64,000 nucleotides of DNA from Amphiura filiformis (lineage: Eukaryota > Echinodermata > Ophiuroidea > Amphilepidida > Amphiuridae): the NCBI RefSeq assembly GCF_039555335.1, contig NC_092644.1:43820667-43884666 (forward strand). Reading direction: 5' to 3'. This document shows, piece after piece, positions 23,575 through 36,395 of this stretch. Position 1 is the first letter of the stretch; each line of letters starts with the position of its first letter. Both the position numbers and the translations under genes were made by a program. The notes under the pieces were generated by a model. It saw nothing but the letters and a program-made list of their open reading frames with translations. It did not search any database and was not told the DNA's origin.

Positions 23575-24097
23575 AAATCTGAACTATAGGGCCACGGACA
23601 AACCGTACACACCGCGGCTCGTGAGTCATCCTATATGTTGCAGGGATAGGGAGGGGGTGATTATATGGGCTGATGGGCGGATGGGGAGGGTTGATTGTGG
23701 GCAGCCGTTTTCGGCAATTTTCCTTTGGATTTTCTAAATTTTCAATTTTAAAAATCATGCTGGATGATATCTGTCGTGAAATAAATCAATGCTTCTATAG
23801 GCTATAAGTATAATAGGCCTAGTAGGCATATTTATACCCTGATTATGCAATATATACAACAATAACTACAACAACAATAACAAAACCAACAACCAATAGG
23901 GGCCTATTTTGTTAATCTAATTTGTAAAAATATATTCATGTAATATAGGCCGCGCCTATTAAACTAGTATAGGCCTAAAAATTCCTAAAAAGAAAAAAAA
24001 CGGGCAAAAACAATCAATCGCTGCAGTCAGAAAGAAAGAAACGAACAAAAAAAAAGAAAAAAAGTGAGAGAAAAATGAAATAAACTAAATGGAATGG
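23575..24097. other. Intergenic stretch, no supported gene
   Basis: AT-rich DNA with A-runs near 23990-24062, which lie downstream of the minus-strand tRNA-like sequence. On that strand they read as T-runs that could end a Pol III transcript. Confidence 0.4.
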
Positions 24098-24205
24098 ACC
24101 ACATAGGGACTCGAACACGTACCAAAGTTTTCCAGCTCAAAACTATAGTATTATATAGTCGAGCGTCGGAGTCCAACGCGCTTACCGATTGAGCCACTGA
24201 GGGGC
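24098..24205 (-). pseudogene. tRNA-like sequence with A- and B-box, degenerate
   Basis: On the minus strand it starts GCCCCTCAGTGGCTCAATCG, which includes a good A-box, continues through an arm GCGTTGGACTCCGACGC, and carries the B-box GTGTTCGAGTCCC. The distance between boxes is longer than in a normal tRNA and the acceptor 3' strand does not pair with the 5' end. A tRNA-derived SINE head or tRNA pseudogene is most likely. A 159-codon frame overlapping it is not a gene. Confidence 0.55.
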
Positions 24206-25242
24206 ATACGAAAATAATTAATCTCAAACTGACTATTATCGAATAGTGCATAACAGGCTGTTATGATAAACAAGCTCATTACCGCTGTACATGTCGGAGG
24301 TATCGATGGCGAAAAACCTCGTTTTTTGCAAATGTAGCTTAAATTTGGAGTTAAATTCAAATGGTAAAGTAAGCGACAGACATTTGAGAAATAATGTAGG
24401 CAGTTAGTAATCAAAATTAACGTTCTACAATCCAGATATCGATAATGTAACAAAACAGTGTTTTGTGGTACAAGATTCTCGAAAATTGTTCCCAAAAACG
24501 GGCTAATAAAATTTAATCGGTACTGTATTTGGTTCTTCCCCATGGCAACATTATTTCTTTGGTCGATTTGTAGTACAATACAAAAAAGGAGAAAACAATC
24601 CCTCGGCGTGGTTTTATACGGAGCGAACATTTGAAAAAAAACGGCATGGAACGCGTTTTTGATCTTGTGAACATGGTGCGTAAAAATGATTTAAACGAAG
24701 GAATTACAAACGGATTCTAAAAATTTGTATAAACACACACAAATAATGTAAAGATACATTCATGCACCAACTTTTGACTCACTGCGATATTTGATTGCTG
24801 AGAAAACGCGGTTTTAGAGAACAACTTTATACGTCTTTTATACGTTTTTGAAGTTCCCAGAGTCTTATGGCTAATTTATTTCCAAGTTAACATTAAAATT
24901 AGACTTAAATTTGAGCCCAAGTGTAGTAGATGAAACATGTGATTAAATAATTAATAAATTTAAAATCCCAATAAATGGGCAATTTCAAGCGTTGAGAAAT
25001 GATGCAAAATGCCTTCGTATGAATTTCTTTTTAATGCAGCAGCCAAACATGTATTAACAGCACAAGGCGAATAGCATAATTGTAAACTAATTACCGGGTA
25101 ATTGGTAAATGAATGATTAAGGTAGGAGAAACTTTTCCAAACCACCCTAATTTCCAAATTTGCATATGCAAACTTCGCGTAAGGGAATGACGCGCACGGG
25201 AGCAGTAGGCCTACTTTGTTCACCAAAACTTTTTTGGCAAAC
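24206..25242. other. Intergenic stretch, no supported gene
   Basis: Only short frames with no recognisable domain. No tandem or inverted structure stood out. Confidence 0.4.
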
Positions 25243-25420
25243 TAGATAATTTCGACGCCCGGGAATTTTGAATATCGCGTGTTGAGAGACGGCTGTATTA
25301 ATTCGTTTTTATGGTCAATATATTTCTTTAAAATAAAACCACATGATTCGTGCTTGATAATTAATTTTCTAACATATAACTAGGCATAATGTTGTGATTG
25401 CCGGAGACATCTTTTAATAT
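25243..25420. mobile_element. Half copy of foldback element family D
   Basis: GGGAATTTTGAATATCGCGT, then GTTGAGAG and TTCGTGCTTGATAATTA through GATTGCCGGAGACATCTTTTAA match the right half of the complete element at 54663-55071. The left half is missing. Confidence 0.7.
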
Positions 25421-27290
25421 AATACTTAGAATTACTGTCAAATGTTTCATGACCTTTCAGTCGCGACCTGTAATATACTCTGCCGGCTTTCCATCTAGGG
25501 CCTACTCCTCATTGTAATTGTACGAATTTTTCAAAATTGTAAACATTAAATAGTTAAATTAAGCCTAATCAACAAGTTATGAACTTATCATTTCAAAATC
25601 AAAACCACCCAGGCATTATATTAACCATACACTTGACATTCCAGTTTTACGGAGTCAAGTTAGGACAAATTGAGCTAGCCGCACCAGAGGTACTTTTTAC
25701 TACAACAGGTCGTTATTTTGTCCCCGATAACAATCCTTTCTTTATGTAGCAAAACCACTATACAATGTGACAAGCTCTCTGTAAAAGGTATTTGAACTTT
25801 CTCTTCGGATTCCAGTACCTTTCATAATATCTATACAATTTATAGTTAGTATACAATCGTATAGAATAATATATATTATACTTACGGTGTATAGCTATTG
25901 GCAAAAATTGAAGTGAATGCGATAAGTAAAATCTGATCAAATTTGGTAGTTATTTGATATGACTGAACTGGGGTGAGGTCATTGATCGGGATTTGACATA
26001 ATAGCACTGCAATAGTGGTTTATGAAAAGCATTTGATTTTGTTGCCGATAGATGTATTACATGTTGTTATACCGTTGCCACTGGTCACTGTCTTTCAAGA
26101 AATAATTGGTACAACCTCAGCTTTGTTATCCATCATGTTCACATCAAAAGAGAAATAAGTTACTCCATTATTACATCATTTAAAAAACGTTGATAGTTTA
26201 TAGGGCAGTATAACTTGAAGCCAACCCCATGGAATTCCAGGATCCGGAAAATCGACATTATCTATAATGTTATCACTAGTATGTTCCGCAGTATGTTTCA
26301 AAATGTGTGGGCTGTTTTGAGCTATACTTGTCACGTGATATTAATGTCATTTTATGTATTGAGTGGCTAAACTCCAGTCAATTACTCGCACATTAGCAAT
26401 GACAGAAAAAGAAAGAATTTAACCAAAAAAGGGATTTTGATAGGTGCCAATTTGTTAAGTGACATTCTTTTGTCACAAATGACATTTGAACGAACCAAGA
26501 ATTATTGCATATGTGAAATTAATGACTCGCGCAATTGGCAATGACAGGGAAAAGAATATCAGACGAATATTAAAAAACCAAAAAATATCCATGTGGTTAC
26601 AAATAGGTGCCACCATTGTGTCAAGTGACATGCTGTTAATTTGTCATTCGGTGACATTTTAAAAACTTGAACCAAAGATTTGATTTCACATGTCACGTTA
26701 ATGCATGGATAGTTTTGTGGCTTCATTTGTCCTGTATTGTGAAGACAATTTGACCTTGATTACAATACAAAGATGAATTGATGCCCCCGCGGGGTATCAA
26801 TACTAATGTCAATATAGAGATTCGTAAGAGTTGGTGTCTCTATTGGCACTTCTTTTTGCTATGTGTTACTTCAAGTTGGTTGCAGGTCACCAAATTATTG
26901 ATTCTATCAAGTTTGTCCAAGCGACCTTTTTTACGGATAATGTTTGTTTATACAAAAATAATAACAAGCAAGCAAACAAAGGCAACAACAGCAACAAAAT
27001 AATATAATCAACAAATCATTACTGGGAACAATAACAGAGGAAAAACTTTAATACATGGAAACTGTAATCGTGAAAAAATTCGCGAAATTTACTGTTTTGT
27101 CAATATAAAAATGCCAAAGCAATCAATATTATTGTTTTTACGTTCCTTAGACCAAAAGTGAGTATAACATGTTGTGGACACTGATTGGCATATGGGCAAA
27201 CCCTATACCTGAGAACAAAGTGGCTAGAATACTTTGCTGAGAACAACTCGTAGTCCCGAAATACACTTTTTTACCAGATTTAAGTTCATG
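25421..27290. other. Intergenic stretch with a diverged tandem duplication (~26375-26690)
   Basis: ACTCGCACATTAGCAATGACAG-like and ACTCGCGCAATTGGCAATGAC segments at about 26384 and 26525, each followed by a related region ending in TAGGTGCCA and AAGTGACAT, suggest an old ~140-bp duplication. No gene is supported. Confidence 0.4.
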
Positions 27291-28232
27291 TTAAGGGGAA
27301 GCTGCACCAGGATTTTTGTAAAATAAGGGTATTTTTGTCCTTTGATGTTTTTTCTAAATTAAAAATCTATAGACTTTGGGCCTTTATTTGATTCAAATCG
27401 GACATTTGGTTCAGAAGTTGCAAGTAGGCCTAATCAAAGGGAACAAAGTGACGCGAAAAAGTCGCGAATTGAATTTTGTCCTATACTAATACACGTAATG
27501 TATTTCTTATGTATTGTATTGTTTTCAAGGGGCGATATTTAAGGAATTTCCAGCTAAAATTAATTTCTGAATAATGTAATATGTTTATTGCCTATAAAGA
27601 GTGCTAATAATTAGTATAAATGTTATTGTTGACAGAAACATGATTTTATAATATTTGATATGCATAATTGCTGCCTAATTAACATATTAAGTGTTTCTAG
27701 ACTTAAAATGCCATTTTCTGCCAGATGTCGTTTCACGTCATTTTTTACCTTGCGCGTCACTTTTCTTGGTAATGGTATATCTGTTTGAGCTTATTTTTGG
27801 CAAGTATGTTGGACATACCTGTATCTAAATATTTACAGAGGGAAATTTTGAAAAACATCTGGTAACTATGGAAACGACTCGTTTTCGTAAATTTTCCCCA
27901 AAATGCGCAAATTTACCAAATTTAATGCACCGTAGCGTAACCGTACAACGTTCTTTTGAAAATTCCCTCTGTAAATTTTTTTATTAGACCTAAATTTGTC
28001 AAATAGAACAAATTTCAGAAAAAAATACCAAAGAACGACTGAGAAAAATGTCGCGCAATGACATCATGTGAAAATCCAACATGGCCACCGTTACCATAGC
28101 AACCGTTATAACGACGATCATTTTTTTGGTTGGAATCGCTAAGTTTGATCAACATACACAATCCCACCGATTTACAAGTGCACAGGTCAAATGCTTTAGA
28201 AAATCACTTTTTTCAGTGCAGCTTCCCCTTAA
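27291..28232. mobile_element. TTAA element, ~0.94 kb, with GGGGAAGCTGCAC ends
   Basis: TTAAGGGGAAGCTGCAC at 27291-27307 has an exact inverted match GTGCAGCTTCCCCTTAA at 28216-28232. The interior is AT-rich in the left half and more CG-containing in the right half. No transposase frame is visible. TTAA use again suggests piggyBac or Kolobok mobilisation. Confidence 0.8.
28090..28103. promoter_or_regulatory. Candidate RFX X-box, GTTACCATAGCAAC
   Basis: Matches the RFX X-box consensus (GTTRCC, two bases, RGCAAC) perfectly. It lies inside the TTAA element 27291-28232, next to GTCGCGCAATGACATCATG. It may be chance or a mobile regulatory site. Confidence 0.3.
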
Positions 28233-28912
28233 TAAATAGTCTATATACAGCAATGATTTTGGCATTACTCATAATATTTTTTATCAGAGCAGCTACGGTT
28301 CATTAATTCGTGAATTGGAATGAATTTCTTTCTTTACATTTCTGTGACCTTGTGGCACGCTGTGTCATATGAATTTGATTAATTTACAAAAAAAAGGGAA
28401 TCTTCTGTTTTCTTGTCACTGTCATTTGATTATGGAACAGAATATGAAGAAAAAATAAACGTTTTGTACGGGGCGCAAACTGTAATCATGGTATATTGCA
28501 GTATGTCCAGCACCAGGGGAGATACTGCTGCAGCCAAACAAAATTGTTTCGCTAGCCCAAGATGGCAACAGTTGGAAAGCATGTAGTCGCTTGCTCCGCA
28601 GCCGACTAATGATGCGCACAATATAAAACAAGGTAACAAATAAAAACCATCATAAGAAAGTTTGCAGTACATGTACACAAAAGGAGGGTAGTATTCAATG
28701 TGGATAAAGCCCGGTAAATTCAAAAGACTTTACCGACTTCGTGCAGCGCCATCTTATTGCGTAATACCTCTATAATGTTGCAACGTTGCAGCACTTCACT
28801 TCCAAAAACAAAACGCACTTGTTGAATCGATATCATAACTTATTCATTTCTTTAATATGTCCTTTAGACACAAATTTCGACTTCCTTTTACTAGTCTCTT
28901 CGGCTCTCTTCT

Positions 28913-29446
28913 ATATTACTCCCGGTGGGTTCAGTCTTCACTGACTATGTGTAGCCTACGCATGATGGTTCCAATTAGGGGTACTTTTCAAGAAATGTCC
29001 GTGGAATTTTCGAGGACAAAAAGTGTTCGCGATTGTCCAAATTAGGGGTGTTTTGGAGCAAAATTGTCCTTGATATGAAAAATAGGGTGTATTTCTAGGA
29101 CTTTTGTCTGCTTTTTATCGCTACAGTTTTCGTTATTGTCCTCATTTCCCCGTGAAATAGGGGGGAATATTCAAAAAGCGTCCTTCAAATGGTAAAAATA
29201 GGGGTATTTATTTCGGGAAAAATGTCCTTGATTCCTCGTGATAAGGGGGTGAAATGAAAATGCCTCCTCAAAATGATAAAAATAGAGGAGGTATTTGGGG
29301 GCAAATTTTCCTTGATTTCGCGCAAAATAGGGGGTAATATTGCTGGAAATGTCCTCGATTCCCCGTGAAATAGGGGTCATTTTTAAATCCTGGAACGGTC
29401 ATACGTCCTACCTTTAAATACAAACTGAACCCACCGGGATATTACT
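28913..29446. mobile_element. TIR element with perfect 8-bp target duplication (hAT-like)
   Basis: The element proper is 28921-29438, with ends CCCGGTGGGTTCAGT and ACTGAACCCACCGGG. ATATTACT is duplicated exactly at 28913-28920 and 29439-29446. An 8-bp duplication fits hAT (also P). The interior holds tandemly varied words such as GTCCTTGATT, CCCCGTGAAATAGGGG and AAAATAGGGGTA. It is non-coding, so non-autonomous. Confidence 0.85.
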
Positions 29447-32400
29447 GCTCTCCCTGGCCATAGATCTGTCCCGGCAGATACATATGGTTCGTTAAAATAT
29501 CTCGGTGATCTGCAGCTGAAACAATTCGACCGACTGAAATTTCTTGGACTCATAATGATCTCTACATTTTCTTAACATGCTAAATGCACCATGTGCCCTA
29601 ATAATATATGATAAGAAAAAACATTGAAATTTTATGAGGGATATTTGTTTCCCATGGCATACCATTATGCTAAAAAAATCCGAATGCTTCTTAATCAACC
29701 GGACTAAAAGTCAGAAGTCAACATTGCTCTATTTTGTAGGAGTCAATTATACCAAACAATATGACTGATAACTATCTTTTAACTTTAAGCCGTATTTGAC
29801 GCAGAAATGGCACGGCGTTTGTGGCCAAGTACAAACTTACGTTCTTACCATGCTTACGTTGCTGAAAATGTTTTGCGTTTTACATGTTTTAGGTACTCAG
29901 TCCATGAGACAAACATAATCAGTAACCTATAGGCAGATAGTTAAAAAACTTTTTCTGGTTTCATGGTTCTACAAAAGGTGCTTAGACTTTCACGATTAGA
30001 TTAAATTTCTAACAAATCTAGCTTTGGACAAGGTTCTAAATGGCTTTCAGAGCACAAAATAGAAGAAGTTCCTCAAACAGAGTGTCGTCGTCGGAAGTTC
30101 GTTTCATGGTCTCTCCTCAGAACCTTCAAGGGTTGTCCTGAGCATGCTGAGATGACAAAAAAAAGGCTATCCCGGAACTTTGAAAAAAGTAAAAGTAATA
30201 TACCCAGAGATGAAAATGGTATATACATGGAGTCAGTGTGGTAAATAAGCAAAAATGACCACGGGCCATTTGGGCCCTTGTTCTTGAATCTTTAGGGGAC
30301 TTCACAAACTTTTGCGGGCCCGAATAAATTGAGAGTGGAAAATAAACACATTTTTTGAAAAAATCAGCATTTAAAATGAATCTCCATTATGAATTAGTGT
30401 AGTATGGACGATGTCTTGGAAGATTTTTTGTATTTTCAGTCCCGTTTTTCAGTAAGCTTAAATTTATTTATTTTTTCATGGGCCAGTCGGGCCCTCATGG
30501 CACATATTCGTCGGGCCCACATTGATTTTCACGGGCTATGGGCCCCCGGGCCCGCCTTATTTACCACGCTGCATGGAGTTAGACTCAATGCAACAAAGTC
30601 GGTATTGCACGATTTGTCTGAAAACCAGCAAACATGCTAAAGGTAAAGTAAAAAAAAAGAGAACAATTCAGCCAGAGGCAAAAATCACCTTGACCAATGT
30701 ATTTGAATACCAGTCGTTTTGTTCCATTCTGTCGGGCAAGCAAAAAACACCGCAGGACAAGAACTACCTTGACTCTTAATTGTATGTTACAACAATAGTG
30801 ACCAGAAGTCAATTGTGTGTTAATCATAATAATTATGTCATTATTATATATATGCATTTGCGGTAAGAAGGTCTAGGGCACAAGTTAACGAAACGTTAGA
30901 AATGTAATCAATTTTATGGTAATAATCTCTTAAAATTTGAAACACTTTCATTGTCCAGCATTGACCAGCAAGGTAACACCACCTATTTTTATATTTCAAG
31001 TTGCGTTAACAACGTAAGGTTTGTTTACAAGCCTGGATTTTAAAAAGTAGATCTTCTTGGTTTTACCCATGATGAGTAATCTATCGTGGAATCCAGTTAG
31101 TTGTCACTAAAATAACCAAGACATCAGACCACGACTGGGACTTCTACGAAGAACTGTCCTACTCCGTCCCTGTCCATAGAGTCATATACGACCATCATAC
31201 GATGTAGTGATCGCTGATGGTCAGACGGACTACCAGAAGAAGACTCAATAACCTGCTATATTCCATCGAAGGACAGTTGCATGGTTGGAGCAGCAATACT
31301 TTTTTTTTATCGTATACCTTATTCTACCCGTAACCCGACTATGTTCTACCAGTAAGCTCCAGAACTACTGTGCCAACAAATATCAATAAATCCCCAGATC
31401 ATGCAGATCCTAGGCTTCTACGGCCCGTATGCATATACCATGCCCATGACCTTGGAGTCGATTCCACGATCAAATGTCAGCCATCGAAGATCTTTGGCAC
31501 CATCTATAGTCCACATGTAATGCAATGCTCTCCCTACGTATCCCCTATCAAGACTCGAGCTATAGCAGCAGGCAAGGATGTCACTGGCGCAATCCCGTCA
31601 GTAGTCTCTATACAAGATGCTAGTGTCATCATCATGGTCATGCAGTGGTGTTAGAGACTAGAATCAGTTAAACCTTTCTCGTTACCCAAAAGGGTAGAGC
31701 AAATATTGTACCGTCCAAAAAGGATTGTCAAGATGCAAGTCTTACAAAATGGCATTTCCTGAAAGACTTAAAAGTTTGTCGAAATTGGCCTACTTGGGCC
31801 AGCTTGGTGTAGACCGGGGATGGGGGTAGTGCGAGCCGTTAACCCTCTGGGTTGTTGTTGAGTTCCTACGGGAAGATCATTTAAAACAAACAAACATGGT
31901 AAATGCCTTGATATGCCAATTTTCCCCGCACGGGCCCCGTCGATCCACTTTGCGCAACTTTTACACAATCCCGTATAATCTTTGTCCCTGATGAGGGTTT
32001 AAAAATATTGTCAGAATGTTATTTTTATTTTCAAATTATCATCATTGTTTAAAGCACATGTGTGAATACATTCTTATAGAACTAAATTAATGGTGTACAT
32101 TTGCCACATTTAAGTACCTTATTCATAAACATAGATTTTGTCAGCCTATATCCAAGGATTTCTATGAGTACTCTTATCAGGGTTTCTTCATACAAATTTA
32201 AGGACGAACAGAGTCACTTTGCATGACAAACATTTACTTTGTAATTATATCAATCATACTATTTCAACATGTTCATACGGATACGAAAAATAAAAATACT
32301 CCATGCGTGTTCTTTGCTATCTTGACTGAACTACATTTCTTCATTTCACACAATAACACCATTTTGTTTTCCCTGGTTTTTACACCGAAATGAGTCTTTT

Positions 32401-33431
32401 GTTACCCAAATGCCAGGGAATAAGTAATAGGGTGGAACATTACACTTACCCACCAACCAAGCATATAGTTTGTATGTTTGTACGAATTGGAGCTGATATC
32501 GAATCTGCACAATCTAAAACACATTTGGCGCCCAAAATCGTAAGTTTGCAAATTACTGTTTACGTTTCTGAAGGTGCATGAGTGAAAGTGAAGCATCCAT
32601 AGTTTGAAACCAAAGCACTGAAGCAGGAATGCAGGGATGGGGTGGGGTACGGCAACAGCACCCACTTTTCCCTATTTTTATTTAAATAAAAAAGTCCAAA
32701 AAACGGGAGAAAAGAAATGACAAGAAGTTCACGTTTTGGTGGTAAGGCATTCATAAAGTCTAAAGTATGCAATTTTACGTATAGATCCACTTTTTACATT
32801 GACAAAAAAATCTGCACAATCGCACTTTTCATTCGCAAAAAAGTCCCACACCACCTACAAATATATCCTGCGTAAGGGCCTGATCACAGATATTGGATAT
32901 CTGTGGCCTGATTAACTTGTTTACCACGGTTTCTGTATTTTTCTACAGTATTTTTACTTGTCCTTGAAATAGTAATCATCATCTCTACCCGATAAAATAT
33001 GGAAAGATCAAGAACAGATCGTAGTAAAAGTTCTATCTATTTTATGTAATATTTTCACTGATAATAAAGCAGAGGTCCCAGGATAGAATCCTGCGGAACA
33101 GAATCTACATTAGGGGCACGTGAATATTTTAACCTTTCCTTCAAAGACATTCACTACGATCTTTACAGAAATAAAATTATTGTTTTTTACTGTGTTTATT
33201 GACTTTTTGGATATAATTTCTGATGCATAATAACAAAGTGACTGGATGTGAGGTTCTTGATAATTATTGTTACATTCAATAATGATAGTTTTACACCCCG
33301 GGTTTTACACATTTCTTTTTGTACAAAGCTTAATGCGCTCACTGTTCTGAATTTAATGTTTTTTTAAACAACAGAGTCCTGACCATGCTGACACTTAAAC
33401 CGCTCTGACTGACTGATTGATGTTAGTAGTA
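29447..33431. other. Long intergenic stretch, no supported gene
   Basis: About 4 kb. Open frames up to 94 codons (for example 31370-31654 and 30404-30640) show no domain or splice framework I can defend. No long tandem array or clear TIR pair was seen. 31081-31660 has a more even base composition than its surroundings and could be an old exon or transcript remnant, but nothing shows this. Confidence 0.4.
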
Positions 33432-33659
33432 TACACTGCAAATAATTATAACTCAACTGTTGAGTAAAAAGGGAACAGAGAAACAAAGTGAGTGAATTGA
33501 ACTCAATTAGTGATTAAATTGTCTTCATATTGAGCATGTTGACAAAATATGGTTGAGTAAAAATTTAATCCATATTGAATTCCATTTGACTCATTTTGTG
33601 CACTATGTTCCTTTTTACTCAACATTGAGTACTTTTTACCATTTTTAATTAAGAGTGTA
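33432..33659. mobile_element. MITE with TACACT...AGTGTA ends (mariner-like)
   Basis: TACACTGCAAATAATTATAA on the left and ATTAAGAGTGTA on the right, with inner inverted segments ACTCAACTGTTGAGTAAAAA and TTTTTACTCAACATTGAGTA. TA at both edges fits a Tc1/mariner-like TA target. ~228 bp, non-coding. Confidence 0.65.
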
Positions 33660-34981
33660 TCAGTATTTAAACTTAAGTTCTGTTTTTCTTTCCTAATTAT
33701 TCATACATGCATTTCACTTTCCCACCTCTAACAATCAAACAAATATGCTAACCTAATTTTTCATTTGTTGCACATTGACTTTTCAATAGAAATAATTCAA
33801 TGGATGCCAACTCAGAAATGTCAGTTCTTAACCATTTTATGCACCACAAAATATGGCAACAATGGCAAACTTCTTTGCTTTTCTTACGCTTCATTTGTTC
33901 GTCTCTGTAATCCTCACCTACGCATTTGCAACCTGTTACACGGTATAAGGAGGACGCTATGCGCCCAATTGGGCTACTTTTGACAAGTTCAATATTCATT
34001 TTAGAACAAAATTTACTCTTTAAAATCAATGTTTAAGCCCCATATCGTTTGAATTATAACTTAGACACTGTACATTTGTTAAATATTTTTTACAAATGAG
34101 CTATTAATTAGTAAAGTAACAATTGGGCGATATTTTATTGTCTTGCGATACGCACTGCGGATTAGCAATGGAAAGTTTATCAACACCGTTCGCTACCTTC
34201 TCACTCTCGCAACATAGCATTGAGGAAGTTTACGGTGAATACCAAAACGGCTCCACAGAAAAGTGCCGTAAACTTCAACCAAAGTTATGAAGAACGTTCT
34301 ACAATAATGTTTTATTTGGCGATAATGACATGACATTTGTGTCATATTTTGATCGTATAAGAAGTAACTGGAATCTCTACTTTGTGAAGATATACAAACA
34401 ATTGGAATTTATTCTTTAGAGTGTTTTTGTAGCAGTACACCAGAATTCGCCAACCATTTCAGATACTGTTCAGTGATCTAATGGAATTTAGCCAGTCTTT
34501 TGTGGAATCGGGAAAACATAACATTGATTGAGTTGCTCTAGAATACGATCAGAATTTTCTCGGAATCTTTTTGCAGTTTTGTCATAGAAGGTGAGTGCTT
34601 TATATATTCCAGACTTTTTTTACTTGCACCCTGTATTTTTATGCACCGCAACTTTGACACCGCACTAGAGCATTCGAAGTTATTTCCTTGGCTCTACATC
34701 CTATGGAGGATTATGCCGAGTATCAACGTAGAAGTAGACTGAAGTATAAAGGTATACTCATGATATTAAATGGCCATTTGAAACTTTTTCATTTGTTACT
34801 TTTTCCTTCCAAGGAGTATAAACATGGCGGTAGTAGATATATATTTGACCCCCGGTAAAAAATGGATAAATTAAGCCTACAGTTCGTGCATCTGCCAAAC
34901 CAGAACCACCAGAATCTGAGACGAATTCGTCTCAGACCAGAATATAATTCGTAAATATTTCTTAAAAGAACAGATTGTGTG
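33660..34981. other. Intergenic stretch, no supported gene
   Basis: Overlapping frames at 33748-34029 on both strands are short and unconvincing. No repeats of note. Confidence 0.4.
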
Positions 34982-35073
34982 TTGCTCGAGAAGTCTAGCC
35001 ACGAATTTGCTCACCGATAGCTTCACATCCCAGCTTCACATTCGTGTGCAAATTCGAAGCTAGAGTTCTCGAG
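34982..35073. repeat. Compact foldback related to 18159-18532
   Basis: TTGCTCGAGAAGTCTAGCCA and its complement ending GCTAGAGTTCTCGAG form a ~92 bp hairpin with a short turn near 35022-35034. The arms match the ends of the longer foldback inside the TACGGGT minisatellite. Confidence 0.65.
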
Positions 35074-36314
35074 TATTAAAGGTGTGTGAAATTAAACTAT
35101 TTTGAAACATGGAATGGTTGAGATCACTGTGGGTTGAGATATAGGCCTATCATTGTACCATGATTGTACATAATTTGCACCATTTTCTCGATTGAATTTT
35201 GCACTATAAATTTGTGAAGCATGACATAAACATGATAAACGGGTGCATTAAAAACCAGCTTATGCAAATGAAGAGCACGATCAATTTCTTTTGTTACGCT
35301 TGAATTGATGTTGTATCAGAGAAGATCTAATCTCGGATATAATCAGCATGCATGTCTGATATTATACTACTGTCTGTCCATTTAACTTAGAGACCCGGAT
35401 TTTACAATTTATTTCACTTTGACTAAAATTCATGAAAGAAAAATTGCTAAACACTCTCATCAGACCGAACAGAAATTAAAAAAAAAAAGAGATGAAAATT
35501 TATTTTTCCATGTCTAATTTGACTGACAGCAAGGTATCTGAGTAAAGGCGAATATTCCTAATGACTTTTGATGGGATAATTTATTTAGGCCTATACAGTA
35601 AAGGGTGTTTGAACACGATAATCATGCATATTGATCAGTGATATCATCCATATAGTTTTCTTTGCTTTCCTTTGTTCCTTATCATCGATGCAATATAATA
35701 ATAGATGGTTTTATTAATTCACAATGTCACAGTTGGTACATTGTAACAAATGACAGGGCAAATACATGCTTAAAGTGTATTGTGGATTATACTCCCACCC
35801 ATTAATAGCAGAACATTAATGCAGCATACAATTTGTATTTTTCATAAAATTGGGTCAAGCCACAAGAAGCATACACAGAAAAATGTTCAAATACCGCGCC
35901 GAATTGTTGTAATTAGCGAAATTGTGCACTTCTTGTTTAGGATATGATGAAGTGTTCTAATTTTTAAACTGGGTCTATCATTGCCGACGCCGGTAATTAC
36001 ATTTTCGGGGGAAGGGACAAGTCGATATTAGACGACGAAAAAAATGAGTGAGAAAATTAGTATCGAAATTTCCAATGCCATCATGATCTTAAAAAAAAAA
36101 AATCTTTTTTCAATGTGTTTTATGAGGTTTTGTCCACTCCGGCGTGCTATATTAAAACGAATGAATAATGTTCTATTCTGAAAAGTAGAATAAAGTTTAT
36201 ATGTTGTGTCGAAAGGTCAGTAAAGTGAATAATTTTAGCAGTGTGAAAGTTTTGAGATAATATCATATACATTTGTTTATCCTTGAAACCCTTTAAAAAA
36301 AAATGTCACGACCT
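35074..36314. other. Intergenic stretch, no supported gene
   Basis: AT-rich. No open frame over 60 codons was offered and no repeat structure was seen. Confidence 0.4.
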
Positions 36315-36395
36315 GAATTAGGAGGTCATCTCCTATTATTATGATAATATTAGATGACCATTTTCGCCAGCGCATAGGGCGCTGGTACCTAATTC
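36315..36395. other. 81-bp three-way-junction fold
   Basis: The outer stem GAATTAGG/CCTAATTC (36315-36322 with 36388-36395) encloses two hairpins: GGTCATCT/AGATGACC (36324-36331 with 36352-36359) and CCAGCGC/GCGCTGG (36367-36373 with 36379-36385, 5-base loop). All 23 pairs are Watson-Crick. GACCT at 36310-36314 can alternatively pair with AGGTC at 36323-36327, which would break the outer stem and hairpin 1. It could be a structured RNA, a cruciform, or a very small MITE. Confidence 0.5.

Noticed and set aside
24151..24630. 159-codon minus-strand open frame, the longest in the first 58 kb
   Set aside because: It overlaps a tRNA-like sequence and has no domain, and its composition (scattered Cys, Tyr, Leu) looks like translated noncoding DNA.
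31081..31660. Possible old exon because of more balanced base composition
   Set aside because: The 94-codon frame at 31370-31654 shows no domain or splice support.
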